Below, one piece after another: positions 10,146 through 19,032 of a stretch of 64,000 bases of DNA. Every line of letters starts with the position of its first letter. Positions within the stretch are counted from its first letter, which is position 1. Made by a program: the position numbers and the translations under genes. The notes under the pieces are model-generated. The model saw nothing but the letters and a program-made list of their open reading frames with translations, was not told the DNA's origin and ran no database searches. The stretch lies in NCBI GenBank assembly GCA_965242485.1, contig CBDESM010000003.1:1798001-1862000 (forward strand), in the 5' to 3' direction. This DNA is from CBDESM01 sp965242485 (GTDB taxonomy: Bacteria > Chloroflexota > Dehalococcoidia > Bin125).

Positions 10146-11108
10146 TCAGCCGTACCGGATCCGCGGATCAATCGCCGCGTAGCTCAAGTCCACCAGCAGG
10201 TTGATCAGCACGACCCCGAACCCGAGCACGACCACGACGCCGACCACGACGTTGAAATCGGCCCGCCGGATCGCCGTCACCAGCAGCGCTCCCACCCCGT
10301 TCACGCGGAAGATGTACTCGATGATCACGGCCCCGCTGATCAGGAACGCCGCTTGGTTCGCGAAGATCGTCAGCACCGGGATGAACGAGTTGCGCAGCGC
10401 GTGCCGCAGCACCACGGCGCGCTCGTTCAGTCCTTTCGCGCGCGCCGTCCGCACGTAGTCCTCGTGCACCACCTCCAGCATCTGCGAACGCTGCATCCGC
10501 ATCAGCGTCGCCATCATCGACGCGCTCAGCACCAGCGCCGGGCCGACCATCGCCGCCAAATTCTGCAGCGGGTCGTCCCAGAAGTACGGGGAATCCAGCG
10601 TCGCCAGCGAGACGCCGACCCACTCGGCCACGAAGGTCACAACCAAGATCGCCAGCAGGAAGTTCGGGATCGCCAGCCCCAGGATCGTGAAGATGCGGCC
10701 CGCGTAATCGGCCGGGGAATCCTGCCGCATCGCGGAGATGATCCCGGCCGGGATCGCGATTAGGAACGAGATCACGCTGGCCAGCAGCACCAGCTCGATG
10801 CTGCGCGGGATCCGGATCCCGATCTCGTCGACCACGCTCTCGCTGGTCGCGAACGAGCGGCCCAAGTCCCCCTGCACCGCGTTCCAGAGCCAGTTCCCGT
10901 AGCGCTCGAAGACCGGCTTGTCCAGCCCCAGCTGCTTGTTGTACTGATCGATCGCCTCCTGCGTCAGCGCCGCGCCCTGCGCGCCTTCCGCCAGCAGCCG
11001 CTCCGCAGTGCTGCCCGGGAACGCGTTCACCAGCATGAACGAGATGAACGAGAGCAGGACGATGACGATGGCGACGCCGATCAGCCGGCGGATGATGTAG
11101 CCGGTCAT
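10146..11108 (-). CDS. ABC transporter permease, peptide/nickel type (DppB-like)
   Basis: Partner permease of the DppC-like protein. It shows the typical N-terminus MTGYIIRRLIGVAIVIVLLS, a membrane segment, then a periplasmic loop with the GLDKPVFERYGNWL segment and DLGRSFAT. The cytoplasmic EAA loop is DYVRTARAKGLNERAVVLRH, and the conserved C-terminus is DPRIRYG. At 320 residues it is normal for the family. It starts 41 bases after the binding-protein gene and ends 14 bases before the DppC-like gene, so the three form one operon. Substrate cannot be told from the permease. Confidence 0.92.
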   Translation of the reverse strand: MTGYIIRRLIGVAIVIVLLSFISFMLVNAFPGSTAERLLAEGAQGAALTQEAIDQYNKQLGLDKPVFERYGNWLWNAVQGDLGRSFATSESVVDEIGIRIPRSIELVLLASVISFLIAIPAGIISAMRQDSPADYAGRIFTILGLAIPNFLLAILVVTFVAEWVGVSLATLDSPYFWDDPLQNLAAMVGPALVLSASMMATLMRMQRSQMLEVVHEDYVRTARAKGLNERAVVLRHALRNSFIPVLTIFANQAAFLISGAVIIEYIFRVNGVGALLVTAIRRADFNVVVGVVVVLGFGVVLINLLVDLSYAAIDPRIRYG

Positions 11109-11148
11109 GCGCGGTCGGGCGCTCTCTCGGCAGCGCGGAGGGCCCCGA

Positions 11149-13131
11149 TCACACGTTCTTCCAGACCCGCTCGACGTTGGTCGCGCCCCAGCCCGGGTTC
11201 CACGCGTTGTACGTGTCGATCCGGTCCATCAGGTAGCCCCGCCGCGCGTAGATGCGGTACGGATTCACGGCGAAGATGCGCCACATGTTGTCGAGCTCGC
11301 GCACGCGGATCTTTTCGAGGATGTCCGAGCGCGCGTCGACGTCCAGCTCCCGCCGCTGGTCGATGCACCACTGGTCGATCTCCGTGTCGCTGATCCCGTA
11401 CCAGTTGCCGGCGCTGCCGCTGTGCAGCTTGCCGTAGGCGAGCCCGTCGGCGTCCATCTCCGCGCCGACCAGCCAGGTGAACAGCGCATCCGTGAAATCG
11501 CGCGTCACGGCCTTGGCGATCCAGTTCTCGACCTCGATCTGCTCGTGGTTGGCGATCACGCCGAGGTTGCGCTTCCACTGGTCGCGCACCAGCTCGAACA
11601 GGTTGAGGTACGTGTTCGCCACGTTGTGCATCATGAACTGGAACTCGAGCGGGTTGGAGTCGCTGTAGCCGGCCGCGTCGAGCAGCATCCGGCCCTCTTC
11701 CGCGTTGAACCGCGCGTAGGTGCCCAGCTCCTCTTCGGTCCAAGGCCACTCGCGGAAGCCCCAGTCGGTTTCGTCGTCGCGGAAGAAGGCCCAGTTCTGC
11801 CCGTAGCCGGCCGCCGCCAGGCCGTTGTAGACGCCTTCCTTCTGCTCGGGACGGTTCATCCCGACCGACAGCGCCTGCCGCACCCGCGGGTCCGCGAACG
11901 GGCCGCTGCTGAGGTCCTTGAAGGTGACGTACGGCTGCCAGCCCGGCGGCGGCGCGGTGACCTGGATCACGCTGTCCGACTGCGAGCCCATCGCCCGCTC
12001 CACGTCGAAGGTGTCCCACATCACCATCCCGTCGACGTCGCCGGCCTCCCAAGCGGCCCACTCCGACTCGCGCTGGTTGATGAAGTCCGGCCCGTGCAGC
12101 CCGTCCAAGAAGGGCAGCTGCATCCCGCTGCGCGGGTGCTTCTTCCAGTAGTTCTCGTTCTTGGAAGCGATCCATTCCTTGCCCTGCTCGACGAAGTCGA
12201 GGATGAACGGCCCGGTTCCCGCCGCCGTCCGCCAGTCGTCCAGCTGGGTGTAGTCGTCCGTGATGATCTCCGGCGAAATCACCGTGTGGAACGGGTTCAT
12301 CATGTTGTTGAACAGGTAGGCCGCCGGCGCGCCCAAGTTGAACGTCACCGTGTTGGCCGAGTTGTCGAAATCGATCGAATCGACGTCCGAGTAGGACGAC
12401 TCTTGGACCGTGCTGTAGTCGGGCGCGAGCGTCGCCCCGTCGCGCAGGGCGTCGTAGGCGATCTTCACGTCCTCGGCGGTCATCGCCCGTCCGTTGACGG
12501 GCGCTTTGTCCTGCCAAGTGATGCCGTCGCGCAGTTGGAAGATGGCCGTCGTCTCGTCGGCCGTCTCCCAAGTCGCCGCCAAGTCGCCCTCGTTCTCGTA
12601 GTAGTGGGCGTTGGCGAAGTCGTCCATCGGGAAGATGATGAGCTGGCTGTAGAACATCGGCGCGAAGGCCGCCATCAGGCTCGCGTTGGGGCCGAGCACG
12701 TTCCAGTTCGCCGCCGGCAGGTGGGCCATCGTCCAAGTGCCGCCGTACTTGGGTCCGTCGGCGTGCCCGGGCAGGTTCTGCAGCTTGCTCCAGTGGTAGC
12801 GCAGCCGCCATTCCTCCTCCGGCGACAGCCCTGCCGCTTCCTGCTCCCGCGTCAGCTCGCCGGGCAGCAGCGCCGTCGTCGCCTGGGCTTGCTGCGCCGC
12901 CTGCTGCTGTTGCTGCACCGCCTGTTGCGCCGCGTCATCCGCGGTCTGCTGGACTTGCTGCTCCTGCGTTTCCGCCGTCGTTTGCGCCGGTTGATCGTCG
13001 TCGTCGCCCCCCCCGCATCCGACCAACGCCAGCCCCGCAGCGCCCACGCCCGCCCGCGTCGACGCCGCCAGCACCGCCCGCCGGCTCAGCCGCTTGCTCC
13101 GCATCCTCGTCCAGTAGTTGCGCTCGCTCAT
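11149..13131 (-). CDS. ABC transporter substrate-binding lipoprotein, family 5 (peptide/nickel type)
   Basis: Extracytoplasmic solute receptor of the SBP_bac_5 family. The N-terminus has a twin-arginine-like SRRAVL (residues 16-21) and a lipobox-type LALVGC with Cys39 as the likely lipidated residue. A low-complexity linker rich in Asp and Gln (about residues 43-80) follows, and then the large binding domain (GTWTMAHLPAANWNVLGPN, WQDKAPVNGRAMTAEDVKIAYDAL). The start ATG at 13131 has GGAGG just upstream; an earlier in-frame codon at 13212 would add 27 residues that look non-coding. It is the first gene of the operon with the two permeases. The ligand is unknown. Confidence 0.9.
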   Translation of the reverse strand: MSERNYWTRMRSKRLSRRAVLAASTRAGVGAAGLALVGCGGGDDDDQPAQTTAETQEQQVQQTADDAAQQAVQQQQQAAQQAQATTALLPGELTREQEAAGLSPEEEWRLRYHWSKLQNLPGHADGPKYGGTWTMAHLPAANWNVLGPNASLMAAFAPMFYSQLIIFPMDDFANAHYYENEGDLAATWETADETTAIFQLRDGITWQDKAPVNGRAMTAEDVKIAYDALRDGATLAPDYSTVQESSYSDVDSIDFDNSANTVTFNLGAPAAYLFNNMMNPFHTVISPEIITDDYTQLDDWRTAAGTGPFILDFVEQGKEWIASKNENYWKKHPRSGMQLPFLDGLHGPDFINQRESEWAAWEAGDVDGMVMWDTFDVERAMGSQSDSVIQVTAPPPGWQPYVTFKDLSSGPFADPRVRQALSVGMNRPEQKEGVYNGLAAAGYGQNWAFFRDDETDWGFREWPWTEEELGTYARFNAEEGRMLLDAAGYSDSNPLEFQFMMHNVANTYLNLFELVRDQWKRNLGVIANHEQIEVENWIAKAVTRDFTDALFTWLVGAEMDADGLAYGKLHSGSAGNWYGISDTEIDQWCIDQRRELDVDARSDILEKIRVRELDNMWRIFAVNPYRIYARRGYLMDRIDTYNAWNPGWGATNVERVWKNV

Positions 13132-13236
13132 CTGGGCCTCCGGCTCCCGAGCGGCCGGGCGGCCGCTGTTTCGGGTGGGCGTAAAGTTAGGGAACGCGGT
13201 ATCGGATTTCAACTGCCCCGGAAGGAGCGCGCCGCG

Positions 13237-13728
13237 ATGGACGAATCAGCCGCAATCGAACAGCGCGTGCGCGATGCGCTCGCCGCAGCCGAGATTCCTT
13301 TCGACACCATCGTCTGCACGCCCGACCAGGCCGACACCGCCGTCTTCTGCGAGGTCTTCGACATCGCGCCGGAAGACTCGGTCAACACGATCCTCGTGGC
13401 CGGCAAAACCGAGCCGCGCGTCTATTCGGCCTGCCTCGTCCGCGCCGATACGCGGCTCGACGTCAACCGCTCCGTCCGCAAGGAGATGGGCGTCCGCAAG
13501 GCGTCCTTCGCCGGCCTCGACGAAGCCGTCGAGGTGACCGGGATGATGTACGGCGGCGTCACCCCCTTCGCGCTGCCCGCCGAGATCCCCGTCCTGATCG
13601 ACTCCCGCATCGCCGGCGACGGCGTCGTCTGGCTCGGCGGCGGCAGCCGCTCGCTCAAGGTCGGCGTCAAGGCCGACGATCTGCTGCGTCTGCCCAACTC
13701 GCGTTTGGTCGAGGATTTGGCGCGCTAG
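13237..13728 (+). CDS. YbaK/EbsC-family aminoacyl-tRNA deacylase-like protein
   Basis: Members clear mischarged tRNAs in trans. The 163 residues cover the whole YbaK/ProX fold, with the conserved lysine in ILVAGKTEPRVYSACLVRAD, the VRKEMGVRKASFA segment, and the GMMYGGVTPFALP and VWLGGGSRSLKVGVKAD motifs near the end. The ATG has GGAAGGAG upstream. It is transcribed divergently from the ABC binding-protein gene, with a 105-base shared upstream region that contains TTAGGGAACG-type sequence but no clear operator. Which tRNA it edits cannot be told. Confidence 0.88.
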   Translation: MDESAAIEQRVRDALAAAEIPFDTIVCTPDQADTAVFCEVFDIAPEDSVNTILVAGKTEPRVYSACLVRADTRLDVNRSVRKEMGVRKASFAGLDEAVEVTGMMYGGVTPFALPAEIPVLIDSRIAGDGVVWLGGGSRSLKVGVKADDLLRLPNSRLVEDLAR

Positions 13729-13732
13729 CGCG

Positions 13733-14722
13733 TCAGGCGAGCGACCGCTCGATCTCCAAGATCGCCTCCAGCGGCGTCTCGCCGACGCCCTGCCCCGCCC
13801 GCAGCGCCCGCTTCGCCGCCACTTGCAGCGCGCGGTTGGCCGGCGTCGGCACCCCGTGCTCCAGCCCCAGCAGCACGATCTCGCCGTTCAGGTAGTCCGT
13901 CTCGATCTGCCCCGCCCCGCGCCGGAACGACTGCCAGGTCGACCCGCCGCCGCGCTCGACGCCCTCGACCTGCTCCGCCGTGAAGACCTCCGCCCGCCGC
14001 GCGTTCAGCTCCCGCAGCGGCGTGTACTCGATCCCCGCCGCCGCGTAGCAGGTCTCCGCCTCTCCGCGCACCCGCTGCACGAACGCATCCATCTCCGGCC
14101 CGCCCGCCTCCTCGCGCACGCCGACCAGCGCTTGCAGCGCGTTCCGGAGGTTGGTCAGCAGCTTTCCGTACTTCAGCCGCATCACATGCGGGTCCGGGCG
14201 CGCCGAAAATCCCGCCGCCGTGATGTCCCGGCAGACCTCGGTGATCACCTCGTCGGTCCCGCTCGGGAAGCGTCCCGCGTCCAGCAGCCCCGCCATCGGC
14301 GCCCCGTGCAGCGCCACCTCGCCGGGCACCAGGTAGGTCGCCGGCATCACTACCAGCATCGCGTAGACGTTCGAGAACCGCCGCGCCGCCGTCCGCTCGT
14401 TCGCCACCCCGTTCTGGGTGCAGACCACTGCCACGTCGTGCCCCGCCGCCGCCTCCAAGTCGTCCAGCGCCGCCGGCGTGTCCTGCCCCTTCATCGTCAG
14501 CAGCACCACGTCGTCCTCGCGGAACTCGATCTCCGACGGGTGCCCGGCCGTCTCCACCTGCACGGTTGAAACCCCTTGCGGCCGCCGCACCGTCAGCCCC
14601 TGCTCCCGCATCGCCGTCAGGTGCTCTCCGCGCGCGATCAGCACGGTCTCCCGCCCCGCCTGCGCCAGCAGCGCCCCGATTCCCCCGCCGATTCCGCCCG
14701 CGCCGTAGATGATGTATCGCAT
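13733..14722 (-). CDS. Ketopantoate reductase-like (ApbA/PanE family) dehydrogenase
   Basis: NADPH-dependent 2-ketoacid reductase fold. The N-terminal Rossmann motif YIIYGAGGIGGGIGALLAQ (GxGGxG) is clear, then VLLTMKGQDT and the conserved CTQNGV. In the C-terminal helical domain the catalytic-lysine region is MRLKYGKLLTNLRNAL. The ATG at 14722 gives the usual MRYIIYGAGG start and has GGGGGA upstream; ATG 14734 would add four residues. At 329 residues it is slightly long. No panB or panC is nearby, and the family includes reductases of other 2-oxo acids, so the substrate is open. It converges with the YbaK gene, four bases apart. Confidence 0.82.
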   Translation of the reverse strand: MRYIIYGAGGIGGGIGALLAQAGRETVLIARGEHLTAMREQGLTVRRPQGVSTVQVETAGHPSEIEFREDDVVLLTMKGQDTPAALDDLEAAAGHDVAVVCTQNGVANERTAARRFSNVYAMLVVMPATYLVPGEVALHGAPMAGLLDAGRFPSGTDEVITEVCRDITAAGFSARPDPHVMRLKYGKLLTNLRNALQALVGVREEAGGPEMDAFVQRVRGEAETCYAAAGIEYTPLRELNARRAEVFTAEQVEGVERGGGSTWQSFRRGAGQIETDYLNGEIVLLGLEHGVPTPANRALQVAAKRALRAGQGVGETPLEAILEIERSLA

Positions 14723-14787
14723 CGCATCCCCCATCGCGTTCGCGCACGCGATAATACCCGCCGACGCTTCGCGGAACGGGGAACGAT

Positions 14788-17040
14788 ATGACCGCTCAGG
14801 CTGCCACGACCGAACAAATCGAACTCGCCGTCGACGGCCTCGACGCGCCGCTCCGGATCGTCCGCGACCGCTGGGGCACGCCGCACGCCGAGGCCGCCAG
14901 CGCCCGAGACGCCTTCTTCGCCCAGGGCTTCTGCCTCGGCCTCGACCGCGCTTGGCAGCTCGAACTCTTCCGCCACATGGCGCACGGACGCGCCGCCGCC
15001 CTGCTCAACGAAAAACTCGTCCCGCTCGACAAGCTCAACCGCACGCTCGGCTACGGCCGCGACGCGGAACGCGAGTGGGCGGCGCAATCGGACGAGGCGC
15101 GGATGATCCTGAGCGCCTACGCCGACGGCATCAACGCCGGCATCGCCGTCGAGCCGGGCGCCGAAGAGTTCGCCGTGCTCGACCACCAGATGGCTCCCTG
15201 GTCCCCGGTCGACTCCCTCGCCATCCTCAAGATGGTCTCCGCCAACCAGCATTGGGCCGTCAAGATCGCCAACGGCCGCGTCGCTGAGATGCTCGGCCCC
15301 GACGCCGTCCGCGCCGTCACCCCCGACGTTCCCGAAGACGCCGCCCTGATCGTCCCCTCCGGCCGGCGCTGGAGCGGCGGCGGGCACGCCTGGGAAGACG
15401 CCCTCGCCCTGCTCGGCGAACAAACCGACGTCCGACGCAACGGCGTCGACGGCTCCAATTGCTGGGTCGTCGATGCCGCCCATTCCGCCGCCGGCGCGGC
15501 CATCGTCTGCGGCGACCCCCATCTCCCGCTCAGCGTCCCGCCCCAGTGGTATGTGATGCACATGGACTGCCCCGAGTTCAACGTCGCCGGCCCCTGCAGC
15601 CCCGGTTACCCCGGCCCCGTCTACTACGGGCACAACGGCAAAGTCGCCTGGACGATGACGCACGCCCAAGGCGACCGCTGGGACGTCTACCGCGAGCGCA
15701 TCCGTCCCGGCGATGCTCCAACCGCCGAGTTCCAGGGCGAACAGGAGCCGCTCGCCCGCCGCGAAGAACGGATCGAGGTCCGCGGCGGCGATCCCGTCGC
15801 CCATGTCGTCTGGGAAACCCGCCACGGCCCCGTCGTCGAAGGCGACCCCGCGACCGATGAGGAAGTCCTCGCCGCCAAGTTCGCCCTCGCCGAGCCCTGC
15901 CATGACTTCGACGCGCTTCTCCCCAAGTTCACGGCCTCCGACATCCGCGAGGTTCGCACCGCCTTCCAGCGCTACGACTCGATCTCGGGAAACTTCTGCT
16001 TCGCCGACGCCGACGGCGAGATCGGCTATCAGTACACCGGCCGCGCGCCCATCCGCGGCTGCGCCCTCACCACCGTCCCCGGCTGGGACGGCTCGCACGA
16101 ATGGAACGGCGAAGTTGACAGGGACCAGCTCCCCCAGCAATCGAATCCGGCCAACGGCATCCTCTTCACTGCCAACAACCGCACCACCACGCCCGACTAC
16201 CCGTACTACCTCTCCTTCAGCCAAACCCCCTTCCGCGCCAACCGCCTGCGCCAGCTCCTGATCGAACCCGACCGCGACGACTGGACGACCGGCGACATGC
16301 CGCAAATCCAAGCCGACCGCACCAGCCTGCACGCGCAAGCCTTCGCCGCCGCCGTCCAAGCCCGCCATGTGACCGACGAAGCCGCTCCCTACGAGCAGAT
16401 GCTCTGCCACTGGGATGGCCGCCTCGAACCCGACTCGGCTGAAGCCGCCCTCTACGCGGAGACGGTCGAGCAGCTCTCCAAGCGCACCGTGCGCCCCTTC
16501 TTCGCCGAAACCCGCCGCCTCGAAGCCGGCGCCGGCGAGGAACGCCGGATCGTGCTCGAACAAATCGCCTCCGACAATCCCCTCGCGCTCCCCGAAGGCG
16601 CGACTTGGGAATCCGCCCTCTCGGACGCGCTGGTCGCCGCCGCCGCGCGCCTCGACGAACTCTGCGGCGAAGGCGCGTGGCGCTACGACGCCGTCCACCA
16701 CAGCGCCTGGCGCCACAACCTCGGCCGCGACCCGCAGCTGGCCGACCGCTTCAACCTCCGAAACATCCTCACCGGCGGCGACGATTTCACCGTCAACAAC
16801 GCCGGCTACGCCTACGGCAAACCCGGCGACCACGGCGTCTCCAACCGCCTCATCCTCTCCCTGTCCAACCCCAACAACGCCCGCTTCTGCCTCCCCCCCG
16901 GCAACTCCGGCCGCCCCGACTCCCCCCACTACAACGACAACCTCCAACGCTGGCTCAACATCGAGTACTACCCCCTCCACACCGCCTGGCAAGACATCGA
17001 AACCAACGCCGAATCCGAACTCGCCCTGGCCCCGCGCTGA
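14788..17040 (+). CDS. Penicillin acylase family N-terminal-nucleophile amidohydrolase
   Basis: Family S45 enzymes hydrolyse amide bonds such as acyl-homoserine lactones, beta-lactam side chains or other N-acyl amides after self-cleavage. The alpha chain begins LRIVRDRWGTPHAEA with the AQGFCLGLDRAWQLELFR segment. The self-processing site is DGSNCWVV, with Ser223 as the predicted nucleophile. GDPHLPLSVPPQWY, conserved in the beta chain, follows. No signal peptide is evident, unusual because most relatives are periplasmic. The 750 residues are normal. GGGGAACG precedes the ATG. The 5' end is divergent from the PanE-like gene. Substrate is unknown. Confidence 0.88.
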   Translation: MTAQAATTEQIELAVDGLDAPLRIVRDRWGTPHAEAASARDAFFAQGFCLGLDRAWQLELFRHMAHGRAAALLNEKLVPLDKLNRTLGYGRDAEREWAAQSDEARMILSAYADGINAGIAVEPGAEEFAVLDHQMAPWSPVDSLAILKMVSANQHWAVKIANGRVAEMLGPDAVRAVTPDVPEDAALIVPSGRRWSGGGHAWEDALALLGEQTDVRRNGVDGSNCWVVDAAHSAAGAAIVCGDPHLPLSVPPQWYVMHMDCPEFNVAGPCSPGYPGPVYYGHNGKVAWTMTHAQGDRWDVYRERIRPGDAPTAEFQGEQEPLARREERIEVRGGDPVAHVVWETRHGPVVEGDPATDEEVLAAKFALAEPCHDFDALLPKFTASDIREVRTAFQRYDSISGNFCFADADGEIGYQYTGRAPIRGCALTTVPGWDGSHEWNGEVDRDQLPQQSNPANGILFTANNRTTTPDYPYYLSFSQTPFRANRLRQLLIEPDRDDWTTGDMPQIQADRTSLHAQAFAAAVQARHVTDEAAPYEQMLCHWDGRLEPDSAEAALYAETVEQLSKRTVRPFFAETRRLEAGAGEERRIVLEQIASDNPLALPEGATWESALSDALVAAAARLDELCGEGAWRYDAVHHSAWRHNLGRDPQLADRFNLRNILTGGDDFTVNNAGYAYGKPGDHGVSNRLILSLSNPNNARFCLPPGNSGRPDSPHYNDNLQRWLNIEYYPLHTAWQDIETNAESELALAPR

Positions 17041-17049
17041 GTGCATGAG

Positions 17050-17098
17050 AAAAGCGACATTATAAATGATGCCACGGTATCATTTATCCGGATGTCGC
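17050..17098 (-). terminator. Rho-independent terminator overlapping the 3' end of the acquired orphan gene
   Basis: Long interrupted stem: 17054-17060 (GCGACAT) pairs with 17092-17098 (ATGTCGC), and 17062-17070 (ATAAATGAT) pairs with 17079-17087 (ATCATTTAT). On the minus strand it is followed by TTTTC. It overlaps the last codons of the gene ending at 17080. Confidence 0.65.
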
Positions 17099-18840
17099 CC
17101 AACCCAAGCAACAAAGATTTTTTTACCTCCATCGATATTTATTGGATCAAAATAGATGCGGACGCAACGATCTGGAGGGGTATGATCATTCGGCTTGAGA
17201 TGGTTGGTAAACAGGCGAGGCTGGCCACGTTCATCTTTCCAAGTGCGGGCTGGCCTAGATTTTTTTGATAGATTTCCACTTTCCCCTGACATCTTAACAT
17301 TGTTATCCAAAAAGATCTGTTGATACTGGTATCCATCTTGAGTGTCGCCACGAGATAGATACACCGCAGCGTCATTCAGAACGCGGAGATACCGAAAGAT
17401 CAGATCGGGTGGTCCAGCAGAAAAATTAAGACTCTTTACACCCTTCTCAACATCGGGGCCGAACACCAAATAATCAAACTGGCTCCGTGCACGGTCAACT
17501 GCTTCAGCAACAGTCGCCACTGGAGTTATAACATCATCTTCAATTTCATCGCCTTCCAATAGGGACGAATCCTTCCTCTTCTCAATGAATTCGTTGCGGA
17601 GCATCTTGATCTGCCATTCTAAATCCTCCTTTTCCTTCTGAATCTTGTCTACACGCTCCCTTTCAATCACCAATTGTATCTCTGTCTCACTCAGCTGTCG
17701 CTCCGCTTCTTCTTTTTCTTCAATAGCCTTCTTTGCATCACGCTCATAAGAGTAGCTCAACTCTTCAAATTCGCCTTTCTCTCTCGCTTGTGCGAATTGG
17801 TCGGTCACATATTCTTCTCGGATGTGCCTAATGAATGATGGTTCACGTCGAAGCACGGAACGATTGAATATCCTACGCCGGACTTGACGACGGATTCTTC
17901 GAGCCGCATATTCAGGGTCATCCGTACCAGACATCAACCGACTCTGTGTCCAGAGAGGATGAACAAATGGCACTTCTTGCTGATCGCGTATCGGCCAATA
18001 TAAACGTATTGCGCCATTATAGCAAGACCATTCGCGACCCTTCTCGCCTGAGAGATGCCAAGATGCGTTAGCGTCAATATTTACGACTGTTGCCATCCCC
18101 ACCAATTCCGCAGCCATCGTCGCAGCAATATCTGGGAATAGAGCATCCTCATCATCATATGAGGAAATGGCGACAACCGGCAATGTACGATTCTGATCCC
18201 AAAGTTCCTCTAGAAATGCACTCCCGCCCTCTTTACCGATCACTTCACTTGAGGTGGTGGATACAAATTGGGTGCCTGATAGCCATTGGCCCGATTCAAT
18301 GATCTCGCGCAGAATAGCAGGGCAATAAGCGTTGAAACGTCGTGGCCGTGCTAGCGTCACTTCGTTGGTTGCCGTGCGGAGCTGGCAAAAACTAATAAAT
18401 TCTTCATCATTATATGCGAATGCCAGATATGTTTCGAACATTTCGACACCCCCAGGTTCTTCAGTCAAAGTGAGGGCGAACATGGTACCGCTAGAATTGC
18501 TGGTCTGCTCGATCTGCAGAGTGGCGATTCGCTCCTCCGAGCTCGCGCTATCGGCATGATTGTCGTACAGGGTCTTTCGTTCACGTAGAACGAAATCGCC
18601 AGCCAACTCATGATGAGCATTGTCCCAAGTGCCGATCTGTTCAATCTGCGATGCCGAGAGCTGGTCTGAGGTCAGAAAATTCGGCTTGATCCCTCTACGC
18701 TCGCCGATACCACCAGCAGATCGCATCTTCTTCTCAATGAGCCAGTTGGCGACACGGGCACGATGATCCATCAACTCGGCGCTAAAGCCAGTTGACTCCA
18801 AATCCGCACGTGTGAGGGAGTAGGTGGCGACTGTTCGCAT
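17080..18840 (-). CDS. Uncharacterised coiled-coil protein, AT-richer than its surroundings (putative acquired defence-type gene)
   Basis: I do not recognise the family with certainty. The 586 residues fall into three parts. Residues 1 to about 330 form a globular region ending in YNGAIRLYWP and RRIRRQVRRRIFNRSVLRREPSF. A charged coiled coil spans about 365-450 (KAIEEKEEAERQLSETEIQL and onward). A C-terminal domain ends with RIYFDPINIDGGKKIFVAWVGRH, which by eye resembles the closing strands of RelE-like folds (RIYF...IGYIGRHL). Codon use is clearly AT-richer than neighbours. It stands alone with its own promoter and terminator. These traits suggest horizontal transfer; an anti-phage or toxin role is speculation. 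Confidence 0.6.
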   Translation of the reverse strand: MRTVATYSLTRADLESTGFSAELMDHRARVANWLIEKKMRSAGGIGERRGIKPNFLTSDQLSASQIEQIGTWDNAHHELAGDFVLRERKTLYDNHADSASSEERIATLQIEQTSNSSGTMFALTLTEEPGGVEMFETYLAFAYNDEEFISFCQLRTATNEVTLARPRRFNAYCPAILREIIESGQWLSGTQFVSTTSSEVIGKEGGSAFLEELWDQNRTLPVVAISSYDDEDALFPDIAATMAAELVGMATVVNIDANASWHLSGEKGREWSCYNGAIRLYWPIRDQQEVPFVHPLWTQSRLMSGTDDPEYAARRIRRQVRRRIFNRSVLRREPSFIRHIREEYVTDQFAQAREKGEFEELSYSYERDAKKAIEEKEEAERQLSETEIQLVIERERVDKIQKEKEDLEWQIKMLRNEFIEKRKDSSLLEGDEIEDDVITPVATVAEAVDRARSQFDYLVFGPDVEKGVKSLNFSAGPPDLIFRYLRVLNDAAVYLSRGDTQDGYQYQQIFLDNNVKMSGESGNLSKKSRPARTWKDERGQPRLFTNHLKPNDHTPPDRCVRIYFDPINIDGGKKIFVAWVGRHPDK

Positions 18841-18849
18841 GGCGCGAAC

Positions 18850-18878
18850 AGGCTAGGGCAAGCTCTGGATCATGTCAA
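18850..18878 (-). promoter_or_regulatory. Sigma70-like promoter giving a leaderless or nearly leaderless mRNA
   Basis: On the minus strand TTGACA (18878-18873) is separated by exactly 17 bases from TAGCCT (18855-18850). The start codon at 18840 begins only 10 bases after the -10 box, so transcription should start about 3 bases before the ATG. No Shine-Dalgarno is possible. Confidence 0.6.
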
Positions 18879-19032
18879 GAAGGGCGAATGGGCGCTCTCT
18901 CTGGCGTAGAGACCGGGCCAGCGCGACGTTGATCGGAACAGACAAGCCGAAATGCAGAGCCAAGTCGACATCATCATCTGGCCGCGTTCTGCGCACGCCG
19001 TCACATCACGGAGCTCGCCTCATCCTGTACGC

